From: Flavobacterium sp.
GTDB lineage: Bacteria; Bacteroidota; Bacteroidia; Flavobacteriales; Flavobacteriaceae
Direction: 5' to 3'
NCBI GenBank assembly: GCA_023259675.1
Contig: JALRGT010000003.1
Span: 1 to 64,000, forward strand
Length of the DNA stretch: 64,000 nucleotides
Numbering within the stretch: position 1 is the stretch's first letter; every line of letters starts with the position of its first letter. Below are positions 46,130 through 54,787 of the stretch, piece by piece. The position numbers and the translations under genes are program-made. The notes below the pieces were generated by a model. The model was not told the DNA's origin and searched no databases. It saw only the letters and a program-made list of their open reading frames with translations.

Positions 46130-48463
46130 ATGATAAAAATGAGCAAACAATTCTCTTTTACTTTTGTATTCCTTTTAATAATTATAGCCACAAATACCTT
46201 TGCACAGGCAAGGAAAGTAATCAATTTTGATAGCGACTGGCAATTTATTAAAGAAGATGTATCGGGTGCCGAAAACCCATCATTCGATGCAAAACAATGG
46301 AGAAAAGTTGATGTACCACATGATTGGAGTATAGAAGGTCCTTATGACAGAGACAACCCTTCCGGTCGAGGTGGCGGTTATTTACCAACAGGAATTGGAT
46401 GGTATCGTAAAACATTTGAAATAGACAAAACGGAGACAAAAAAACTGATTTCAGTTGAATTTGATGGGGTTATGGCTAATAGCGAAGTTTGGATTAACGG
46501 GAAGCTTTTAGGGAAACGTCCGTATGGTTACATCAGTTTCAGCTATGACTTGACACCCTATTTAAACTTTGGCAAGCCAAACGTAATTGCAGTAAGAGCC
46601 GATAATTCTATCCAACCCGCTTCCCGTTATTACACTGGTGGCGGAATTTATCGACACGTTCGACTAGTTTCTGTAAATCCAACTCATCTAAAACATTGGG
46701 GGACCTTTATCTCTACACCCATTGCGACAGCTACGAAAGGAGTGGTAAACTTAAAGGCTGAAGTTGAAAATAATGGAACTGCTGGCGATTATAAATTACA
46801 AATTGAAATTAATGATGCTACTGGAAAACTGGTAAAAACGGTTGAAAGCCAAAAAAATATGGCTGCGAACTCAACAGGAGAATTTTCAAAAGATATTGAA
46901 ATCCTAAATCCAAAATTATGGGATCTAGACGCACCCAATTTATATACGGCCACCATTAAATTATATTCCGGAAAAACACTTATCGATAATCAAACGACGA
47001 CTTTTGGAATTAAAAAAGCAGAGTTTATTGCCGAATCCGGTTTTTGGTTAAACGGCAAAAACATGAAAATAAAAGGCGTTTGTTTGCATCATGATGGTGG
47101 AGCAGTTGGTTCGGCCGTGCCTCTTGGGGTTTGGAAAGAACGCTTTAAAAAATTAAAGGAAGTGGGTGTAAATGCCATCCGTACTTCACACAATCCGGTG
47201 GCTCCTGAGTTTTTGGATTTATGTGACCAAATGGGATTTTTAGTTATGGATGAGACCTTTGATACTTGGACTGCTGCTAAGCACAACGGAGAGAAAGGCT
47301 ATAATTTACACTTCAAAGATTGGTGGGAACAAGATACAAGAGATATGATTTTGAGAGACAGAAATCATCCCTCCATTATTATTTACAGTATCGGAAATGA
47401 AATACACGATGATTTAAGTTATCCTGAAGGGTACAAAACCTATAAAATGCAGGAAGATGTGGTGAAAAAATATGACAATACCAGGCCGGTAACGATGGCG
47501 TTGTTTAGACCGGCAAATTCTAAAGTGTATCTGAGTGGTTTTGCAGAACAAATGGATGTGGTGGGACAAAATTATCGCGAAAACGAACTTATTGCCGCTC
47601 ATGAAGCACACCCGAACTGGAAAGTAATAGGTACTGAAAACACCCATGTCATCAGTCAATGGTTGGCTTTAAGAGACAAGCCTTATATGGCCGGACAATT
47701 TTTATGGACGGGTTATGACTATTTAGGTGAAGCGGATTGGCCTGAAACCACATACAGCCAAGGTCTATTTGACAGAGCCGGAAATTGGGAACAACAAGGA
47801 TTACAAAGAGATAGCTGGTGGTCTGAAGAACCGGTTGTTCATATCGTGAGAAAATCGGATAATGCCGGAGTTGGAAATTGGGTTGCCGATTGGACACCTA
47901 ACGATTTTGACACTTATGATAATGCAAAGGTTCAGGTTTATAGTAATTGCGATGAAGTAGAACTTTTCCTTAACGAAAATTCACTAGGAACACTAAAAAA
48001 GCCAGCGGACGATTCGCCAAGGGAATGGAATGTCACATTTGAAGAAGGGACTATAAAAGCAATTGGAAAAAACAACGGCAAAATTGTAGCCCAAGAAGCG
48101 TTTACATCTGCCGGTGAACCCGCAAAAATCATCATTACGAAAAGCACCCCAACTTTGTCTAAAAATTGGGATGATGTTTCTTTTATCACTGCGACCATTG
48201 TGGATGACAAGGGAATACCATGTGCAAATGCAGACAACCTGATAAAGTTTACGATTTCGGATTCAGGTAAAATTATCGGAGTTGATAATGGAAATACGAT
48301 GAGTCATGAATCGTATCAATCTCCCGAAAGACGAGCCTACAAAGGGAAAGCCATCGCTATCATAAAAGCAGCCCAAGATTCCGGAAAAATTGAAGTAAAA
48401 GCTAGTGCTGAAGGCCTTCAAGTAGGAGAAATAATGGTGGAGATAGTTCCGGAGACAAAGTAA
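46130..48463 (+). CDS. GH2-family glycosidase (beta-galactosidase-like), second copy
   Basis: 'VDVPHDWSIEGPYD', 'GVCLHHDGGAVGSAVPLGVWKERFKKLKEVGVNAIRTSHNP', 'IYSIGNEIHDD', 'GQFLWTGYDYLGEADWP'; start placed at MIKMSKQF. Confidence 0.93.
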   Translation: MIKMSKQFSFTFVFLLIIIATNTFAQARKVINFDSDWQFIKEDVSGAENPSFDAKQWRKVDVPHDWSIEGPYDRDNPSGRGGGYLPTGIGWYRKTFEIDKTETKKLISVEFDGVMANSEVWINGKLLGKRPYGYISFSYDLTPYLNFGKPNVIAVRADNSIQPASRYYTGGGIYRHVRLVSVNPTHLKHWGTFISTPIATATKGVVNLKAEVENNGTAGDYKLQIEINDATGKLVKTVESQKNMAANSTGEFSKDIEILNPKLWDLDAPNLYTATIKLYSGKTLIDNQTTTFGIKKAEFIAESGFWLNGKNMKIKGVCLHHDGGAVGSAVPLGVWKERFKKLKEVGVNAIRTSHNPVAPEFLDLCDQMGFLVMDETFDTWTAAKHNGEKGYNLHFKDWWEQDTRDMILRDRNHPSIIIYSIGNEIHDDLSYPEGYKTYKMQEDVVKKYDNTRPVTMALFRPANSKVYLSGFAEQMDVVGQNYRENELIAAHEAHPNWKVIGTENTHVISQWLALRDKPYMAGQFLWTGYDYLGEADWPETTYSQGLFDRAGNWEQQGLQRDSWWSEEPVVHIVRKSDNAGVGNWVADWTPNDFDTYDNAKVQVYSNCDEVELFLNENSLGTLKKPADDSPREWNVTFEEGTIKAIGKNNGKIVAQEAFTSAGEPAKIIITKSTPTLSKNWDDVSFITATIVDDKGIPCANADNLIKFTISDSGKIIGVDNGNTMSHESYQSPERRAYKGKAIAIIKAAQDSGKIEVKASAEGLQVGEIMVEIVPETK

Positions 48464-48495
48464 TTTTTTGAATTTTAAATTGATATTTTTTTTTT

Positions 48496-48547
48496 AAACC
48501 CGTTGGCTGTAATTAGTTTTTAATAATTACAGCCAACGGGTTTTTTT
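48496..48547 (+). terminator. terminator formed by outer arms of the AAACCCGTTGG repeat
   Basis: perfect 20-bp arms aaacccgttggctgtaatta (48496-48515) / taattacagccaacgggttt (48524-48543) followed by T run. Confidence 0.85.
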
Positions 48548-48646
48548 AGAAATTCAATAATTGGTTTTTCAAAATGTAGAAAAGTCAATTCTGATTTAGC
48601 AGTTGCTGTGCAAAAATTTTATTAGACGATAAAAAAGAGCCCGAAA

Positions 48647-48784
48647 ATGTCAATAAATGAAAGTCGACGAGAGTTAAGCGAAATAATTTCGAAAGCCTAC
48701 GACCACTTTAAAAATAAATACAACTACCTTTATATCATATATTTACTTTTACAAAAAGCAACTACAAACAGCTCATTTATGTAG
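48647..48784 (+). CDS. possible 45-aa small ORF (MSINESRRELSEIISKAYDHFKNKYNYLYIIYLLLQKATTNSSFM)
   Basis: complete ATG-to-TAG ORF in a 437-bp intergenic gap; protein-like composition; no family recognised. Confidence 0.3.
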   Translation: MSINESRRELSEIISKAYDHFKNKYNYLYIIYLLLQKATTNSSFM

Positions 48785-48900
48785 AAAAAGTTGTTTTTTA
48801 CTGTTACAGAAAATCAAAAATATTCCCCATGAACTTGTGGAATATTCTAAAAAAATCTAAGTGTTGAATTAGTAAGAATTCAAGTTAAATCAAACTTAAG

Positions 48901-49962
48901 ATGAAAGAGATAACCCAATTGTTGGCTTTATTAGGCAATGAAAAAGATCTTTTGCTAAATCATGTTTGCAAAACCATCCCAAAAGACCAAATTCAGGTAC
49001 CGGCTCCTTCACATATTGATACTGTTTTCTTGCCAAGTAATCGCAATGGACAAACCGTTCGAAGTCTGACACAACTCTATCAAAATGGCCGACTTTCGAA
49101 TACCGGTTATATTTCCATTTTACCCGTAGATCAAGGGATTGAGCATACTGCCGGCAGTTCTTTTTCGCCAAATCCCATTTATTTTGACCCTGAAAATATC
49201 ATAAAATTAGCCATGGAGGCGGGCTGTAATGCGGTCGCTTCCACAATGGGCGGAATGGCGATGGTCTCCAGAAAATATGCCCATAAAATTCCGTTTGTGG
49301 TCAAAATCAATCATAACGAACTCTTGACTTATCCCAACAAACATGATCAAATCATGTTTGCAAGTGTTAAAGATGCCTGGAATATGGGGGCGATAGCCGT
49401 GGGAGCGACAGTTTATTTTGGTTCCGCTGAGTCTGACAGACAAATAATTGAAGTGGCAAATGCTTTTGAGGAAGCTCATAATCTGGGTATGGCCACTATA
49501 CTTTGGTGTTATGCCAGAAATAATGCCTTTGTAAAAGACGGGGTCGATTATAATACCGCTGCAGATATCACAGCTCAGGCCAACTATTTGGGCGTTTCTA
49601 TCCAAGCCGATATTGTCAAACAAAAATTACCTACTAATAATGGTGGCTTCACAGCTATAAAATTTGCCAAAACACATCCCAAAATGTATACTGCATTAAC
49701 CAGCGACCATCCCATAGATTTATGCCGTTATCAAGTAATGAATTGTTTTTCGGGGCGCATTGGCATGATTAATTCAGGAGGTGAATCAAAAGGCGAAACC
49801 GATTTGGCGGAAGCCATAAAAACCGCCGTGATAAATAAACGGGCAGGCGGATCCGGAATGATTATGGGTCGGAAAGCTTTTCAACGTCCCTTCGACGAAG
49901 GCGTAAAACTCATCCATGCGGTACAGGAAATTTATTTATCCAAAGAAATTTCAATCGCTTAA
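48901..49962 (+). CDS. fbaB: class I fructose-bisphosphate aldolase (FbaB-type)
   Basis: '[46 protein letters not shown]', '[42 protein letters not shown]'. Confidence 0.92.
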   Translation: MKEITQLLALLGNEKDLLLNHVCKTIPKDQIQVPAPSHIDTVFLPSNRNGQTVRSLTQLYQNGRLSNTGYISILPVDQGIEHTAGSSFSPNPIYFDPENIIKLAMEAGCNAVASTMGGMAMVSRKYAHKIPFVVKINHNELLTYPNKHDQIMFASVKDAWNMGAIAVGATVYFGSAESDRQIIEVANAFEEAHNLGMATILWCYARNNAFVKDGVDYNTAADITAQANYLGVSIQADIVKQKLPTNNGGFTAIKFAKTHPKMYTALTSDHPIDLCRYQVMNCFSGRIGMINSGGESKGETDLAEAIKTAVINKRAGGSGMIMGRKAFQRPFDEGVKLIHAVQEIYLSKEISIA

Positions 49963-50044
49963 TCCTTGTTTGTATCACCAATTTTATCCCTCTTGTCCTC
50001 GTTTGCCTAAGTCATTGATTATTTTTTGCACCTACTTATCATAA

Positions 50045-50084
50045 AAAAACACCTTCAGAAGAGTACTCTTTTGAAGGTGTTTTT
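50045..50084. terminator. bidirectional intrinsic terminator
   Basis: aaaacaccttca ... tgaaggtgtttt between convergent fbaB and FN3 lipoprotein genes. Confidence 0.8.
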
Positions 50085-50103
50085 ACATTGTAACTTTCAA
50101 ATA

Positions 50104-50802
50104 TTAATTGGTCTTAAAATTCCAAACTTGTCCTTTGGTGACTCCTCCTTTGTTGTCTTTTACATCCACTCTCCAATAATAATGGGTTGCTGCTGTTATA
50201 TCTTGCAAAAAAGTTTTGGCAGAAAGATCCGTAGCCACTTTGTTGACTGGCGGATTTACCGTTCCAACATAGACATCATAGGTTAGTACATCCGAAGCAT
50301 CCACATCCGAAGCATTCCATTCTAACACCGTTGTGGCAGCTTGCACTTCGGCATTTAATTGCGGGCTCACAATAGATGCCGTAAAAGGCAAATGATTGCT
50401 CACTCCAACTCCTTCGGTATAAAACTCGAAAGTGGCAGAAAAATCACTGGCCTTATTATTTGAATCAATGGCTTTCACTCTCCAATAATATGCCTTTCCT
50501 TTTTCTAATAAAAAAGTTTGATTTGTAACAGCTCCCGTAATGGTCTCCGCTATTTGACTGAACTGGTTATCGGTTGCTATCTGTATTTGATAGCTTATCG
50601 TATTTCCCTCAGGATCAACGGAAGCATTCCATTGAAAAGCAACACTATTATCAATGCATAACAAATTATTCGTTGGTACTGACAAAGTAGGTTTTGATGG
50701 TGCGGCATTTACCGGCTCCGGAGTCGGATTTGAATCATCTCCTCCGCCACCACAAGAAACTGTTAATATGGCGACTACGAAACTATATATTATTTTTTTC
50801 AT
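50104..50802 (-). CDS. lipoprotein with tandem fibronectin type III-like domains
   Basis: lipobox 'LTVSCGGGGDDSN'; two FN3-like repeats 'KAYYWRVKAIDSNNKASDFSATFEFYT' and 'THYYWRVDVKDNKGGVTKGQVWNFKTN'. Confidence 0.82.
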   Translation of the reverse strand: MKKIIYSFVVAILTVSCGGGGDDSNPTPEPVNAAPSKPTLSVPTNNLLCIDNSVAFQWNASVDPEGNTISYQIQIATDNQFSQIAETITGAVTNQTFLLEKGKAYYWRVKAIDSNNKASDFSATFEFYTEGVGVSNHLPFTASIVSPQLNAEVQAATTVLEWNASDVDASDVLTYDVYVGTVNPPVNKVATDLSAKTFLQDITAATHYYWRVDVKDNKGGVTKGQVWNFKTN

Positions 50803-50804
50803 GA

Positions 50805-53800
50805 CTATTCTTTTATAATTTTTAAAGTAACCGGATTTATACCTTCGACTTTTGCGAAGTAAACTCCCTTCGTTTGATTTTCTAAACTTAATTGAACCTT
50901 CCCAAACTGAACTGGATACGATTTTTTGGATATCAATTGCAATTGAGAAGTATACAATTCAATCGTTACTTTATCCGTCGAATTAGGTAAAGCGATTTCA
51001 AAAAGTCCTTTTGTCGGATTTGGATAGGCAATTACTTCATCAACTGTATTAATAGTCTTTGACAATACCCCTTCACATGCAACAGCGGTTTGAACTTCTA
51101 TTAAATCCCCCGGCAAATTAGCCACATCGAAGTTTTTTGCCATGGTGGTAAACAATAGTTTTCCATTGACCATCACTTTATAGGGTGCAGTTCCTTCAAC
51201 TATTTCAATATTGGTTTTATTCAATACTGGGGTTGTTTTACCTGTTATTGTTGATCCTGCTTTAATTTCAACAGCATAACATTGTTCGGCTGTTTCCCCT
51301 GCCACATTGATACAAATATCATAAGTACCCGGTACTAAATTCGTAACCGTAAGTGCATTACTAACTAGATTATAAGGAGTCCCATTAATCGTAGCAACAT
51401 AGTTATAAGAATCTGTTGCCGAGATTTTAATTTGCCCATTGTGTTTATTGGCACAAGTTTCTCCAACAGCTTCAATACTAAAATTATTTGAACGAAATTG
51501 GATGCACCCTTTAGCATCAACAATTTTACCACTCGGGGTATTAGGACAAGCATCTAAACTATTTATAACGCCATCGTTATCATCATCTAATTGTCCGTTA
51601 GAACATCCATTCACATCAACCGTTTCGCCTACTGTTGTATTCGGGCAAGTATCGAGGTTATTTTTCACCCCATCGTTGTCATCATCCAACTGACTTTGAG
51701 AACATCCATTGGCGTCAACCGATTCCCCTGTTGGTGAATCTGGGCAAACATCATCAGCATTAACAACTCCATCATTATCCAAATCGTTATTACTGGTAAC
51801 GGCTTCAAAACTGATATAATCATACATTAAATGACTTACATCGCCCGAATTGGAAGGCATTACCAATTGGATAAAATTACTGCCTGAATGCAACTTACTC
51901 ATCGGAATATCAACAACCGTAGTCGCATATTTAGCATGGTTGGATTGTCTTAAAAATGCATTTCCACCTCCTAGCGGAGGATAAAAAGCAATAGGACTTC
52001 CGCTTTCGGTATTGACATAAATCCATTGTTGTGCGTGGTCTGAACTGGCATAGGCTATTGTCAGTTTTGCATTCCCTGTGGTAGGCATACCCGCTGGCAA
52101 ATCAAAATAAATTTTCCAAGCCCAATTTCCATTTATGGAACCATCCGAATTATAATATTTAGAATGCACATAAGGCAAGGCAGTACTCCAATTTTTATCG
52201 GCAACATTATAAACTATTGGATTAGGAAAAGTGGAATCGAACTTCTTTTGCACAAATCCTTCACAGTAGTCAAAATCACCAAATTTAAATTCAGCAGATG
52301 TTCGATCCGGAACACCAATTTCCCAAAGCAGATCACCATTAGGACGTGCTATAGTCCATTCTATATTTCCTAAATTATTTGTCCCTCCAGCCGTAACCGT
52401 AACATTGGCCATAGAATATTCACCTGTTACCCCATCGCTATATGCAAATAAAGTATAAGTTCCTGGTCTCACGTTCTTAATATCAAAATTTCCTGTAGCA
52501 TCTGTTTGTACCCAATATTGGTAATTTTCTTCCTCAAATTGCCATTGCCCATCCGAATCATTACTTAATTTGGTTACACCTATCCAAGCATTTTTACCTG
52601 TTACTAAAGGTTTAGATGGATCCGTAATTTTAAAATTTCCCGTAATATTACCTCTCCCATCAGCAAGAGGATATTCAGGTGTATTAGTCAACCACGAAAA
52701 AGGCCATTCCGCTGCGTCCTTATCGGCTCTTGCTTTTGCATCGTCCCAATTGGCGGTAGCAGTTGCTTTTTGATTGGCATAGATCAAATACGGGCCATAA
52801 ATTTTAGACCATTCTTCACCTTGTTGCACCTGAAAACCTTTTGAATTATAATGTACTCCATTCATACAAATATGAATAATTCCAGACGCCGCATTCAAAT
52901 CGTGATGCGTTGGTCCGCTATTAAAATATTCATGATTGGCTGTAACCGCCCATATTCCTAACGAATTTTTATCTGTTGTATGACCATAAGCTTTTAAACT
53001 AACTAGAGGTTCACTAAACTCATATTTACCATCATATTTACCCGCACGAACACCCGAAGTAATTTTTATAATTTCGGGAATTCCAGTTGGCTCCCAAGAA
53101 TCAATAGGCTGAGGCATTTCCCAAGTTTTCAAATCGTTCACACAAATTTTGTCGGTAACCGTATTATTAATCCAAAGCACTTGTCGCCAAGAACCTAAAT
53201 CAAAATTAGGATAGGTTGTTTTGTGTTTCAAAATAGAATAAGTATACAGTCCAACGTCGCCTTTTTTAAGTACATAATGAATGTCGGCATCGCAAGGAGT
53301 TACATTGCTTCCGGGAGTATAAGGTCTAGAGAATGAAACATCAATATAGTCCGCTGTTTCCTCTTTAACACTAAAGATGGTTCCAAATATGGTTTCGAAT
53401 CCATAGGATGAAGTAAAATCATAATACCCTCCAGTTCTAGATGGATTTGCAGTATTCGTTTGGAGTAAAGTTTCTACTCCATTGATTTTCATCGACTTCA
53501 GGTTACTTGTATTCTTGTCTATTTTTGCTTCGATAATCCCATTCTTAAGCAAGATGTAAGTTGGGTATTCCGTAAGCATACTATTAGAGTCTTGGGGAAT
53601 CGCTACGGTGGTTCTTGAACCGTCATAAATAACCGACAGCGTTTTACCGCTTGGGCAAGTAATTTTTCCGTTGGTTATATAATCCTGTAAAACAGCAGTT
53701 TTATCACCGGTTACAATTAACTGACCTATCCCGCTAATAAAGATCGTACCATTGGCACCAATATTAATCGCAGTCGGAACATCTACGGTTCCTCCTGTAA

Positions 53801-54374
53801 TATTCAATATTCCGGTCGGATTATCCGCTCCGGTTGCAATCTCTAGATATGTTCCAACATATAGCGCTCCAGCGGTTACATTTGCAGTAGCGTTTCCATT
53901 AACACCATTGCCAATATAAAAAGCATATCTATTATACAAAGACCCTCCATTTAGATTTAAGGTAGCATTTGCCGATTTCCCTAAATAAACATTACTTCTA
54001 ATATTGACATTAGCAGGGGACTCTAGTGTAATTATTCCGTTTAAATAGTCACTATTCCATGGGATAAGATTTCCTTTTAAAATAACATTTGCAGCAGCTA
54101 TTGTATTAAACCTTCCCGGTCTTTTTGTAATATCAGAAGCACTACCACCCACATGTATAAGGTTATTTGGAACACCGGCACCAATTACAAACGTATAAGA
54201 TTGTAAATCTGAAAAAGTCAGAGTAGTATCATCCCAGTTATTTGCATCATAAAAATCGGTACTTACGCCACCCACCCAATTATAGGTCTGGGCAAACAAA
54301 GTGTTTGTAATCCCGAAAAATAAAATAATGACGACACATAATATTCGTCTTGCACTTAGTAAAGTTTTTTTCAT
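50805..54374 (-). CDS. multidomain PL4-type rhamnogalacturonan lyase with TSP3 repeats and T9SS C-terminal sorting domain
   Basis: 1189 aa; 'TEYPTYILLKNGIIEAKIDKNTSNLKSMKINGVETLL', PL4-like 'LYTYSILKHKTTYPNFDLGSWRQVLW'; TSP3 'DNDGVKNNLDTCPNTTVGETVDVNGC'; C-terminal 'VIAYPNPTKGLFEIALP...LKIIKE'. Confidence 0.88.
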   Translation of the reverse strand: MKKTLLSARRILCVVIILFFGITNTLFAQTYNWVGGVSTDFYDANNWDDTTLTFSDLQSYTFVIGAGVPNNLIHVGGSASDITKRPGRFNTIAAANVILKGNLIPWNSDYLNGIITLESPANVNIRSNVYLGKSANATLNLNGGSLYNRYAFYIGNGVNGNATANVTAGALYVGTYLEIATGADNPTGILNITGGTVDVPTAINIGANGTIFISGIGQLIVTGDKTAVLQDYITNGKITCPSGKTLSVIYDGSRTTVAIPQDSNSMLTEYPTYILLKNGIIEAKIDKNTSNLKSMKINGVETLLQTNTANPSRTGGYYDFTSSYGFETIFGTIFSVKEETADYIDVSFSRPYTPGSNVTPCDADIHYVLKKGDVGLYTYSILKHKTTYPNFDLGSWRQVLWINNTVTDKICVNDLKTWEMPQPIDSWEPTGIPEIIKITSGVRAGKYDGKYEFSEPLVSLKAYGHTTDKNSLGIWAVTANHEYFNSGPTHHDLNAASGIIHICMNGVHYNSKGFQVQQGEEWSKIYGPYLIYANQKATATANWDDAKARADKDAAEWPFSWLTNTPEYPLADGRGNITGNFKITDPSKPLVTGKNAWIGVTKLSNDSDGQWQFEEENYQYWVQTDATGNFDIKNVRPGTYTLFAYSDGVTGEYSMANVTVTAGGTNNLGNIEWTIARPNGDLLWEIGVPDRTSAEFKFGDFDYCEGFVQKKFDSTFPNPIVYNVADKNWSTALPYVHSKYYNSDGSINGNWAWKIYFDLPAGMPTTGNAKLTIAYASSDHAQQWIYVNTESGSPIAFYPPLGGGNAFLRQSNHAKYATTVVDIPMSKLHSGSNFIQLVMPSNSGDVSHLMYDYISFEAVTSNNDLDNDGVVNADDVCPDSPTGESVDANGCSQSQLDDDNDGVKNNLDTCPNTTVGETVDVNGCSNGQLDDDNDGVINSLDACPNTPSGKIVDAKGCIQFRSNNFSIEAVGETCANKHNGQIKISATDSYNYVATINGTPYNLVSNALTVTNLVPGTYDICINVAGETAEQCYAVEIKAGSTITGKTTPVLNKTNIEIVEGTAPYKVMVNGKLLFTTMAKNFDVANLPGDLIEVQTAVACEGVLSKTINTVDEVIAYPNPTKGLFEIALPNSTDKVTIELYTSQLQLISKKSYPVQFGKVQLSLENQTKGVYFAKVEGINPVTLKIIKE

Positions 54375-54611
54375 GGTTATTATATTGGTTAGTCATTAAT
54401 AGTAGATTTAATATGATTTATTTCATCATCAAATGCGTTTTAGAAAAAAATTAAGACTCTAAAAACTGATAAAAAGTCAAAGTGACAAATTATATATTCG
54501 TCATTTTATTTGTTAATATTTTCGATTACAACACTTAATTCGCATTGTTTTTTATTTTTTTACAACTAAAATGTGTTAAAAATATAAGCGTATTATATAC
54601 ATTTAACTTTG

Positions 54612-54657
54612 CTAAAATATTATTATATCACAGTTATAGTATCCTGCCCTATCCTGT
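54612..54657 (-). promoter_or_regulatory. candidate PUL promoter F
   Basis: minus strand acagga(54657)-N4-gcagga(54647), TATTTTAG starting 54619 (28 bp); upstream of PL4 gene. Confidence 0.5.
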
Positions 54658-54672
54658 CTTTGAACAAAAAAA

Positions 54673-54710
54673 AGTTCAATGAAAAAATCTATCTCTTTCT
54701 CATTGAACTT
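54673..54710 (-). terminator. intrinsic terminator downstream of GH115 gene
   Basis: agttcaatga / tcattgaact hairpin followed on the minus strand by a T run. Confidence 0.75.
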
Positions 54711-54787
54711 GTTATCTAAAAAAATATCATTTACATCAAAAAAAACGTCTAATCATAAAAGGGTTTCGCAAAAAACACTTTATCTGT

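Noticed and set aside
48828-48855. attcc...ggaat inverted repeat upstream of fbaB
   Set aside because: Short imperfect dyad in AT-rich DNA with no second copy in the window; not enough to call an operator.
51480-51790. Internal DNA repeats (gaacatccattxxcatcaac...) as a mobile or CRISPR-like array
   Set aside because: They are the codons of tandem TSP3 Ca-binding units inside the PL4 lyase ORF.
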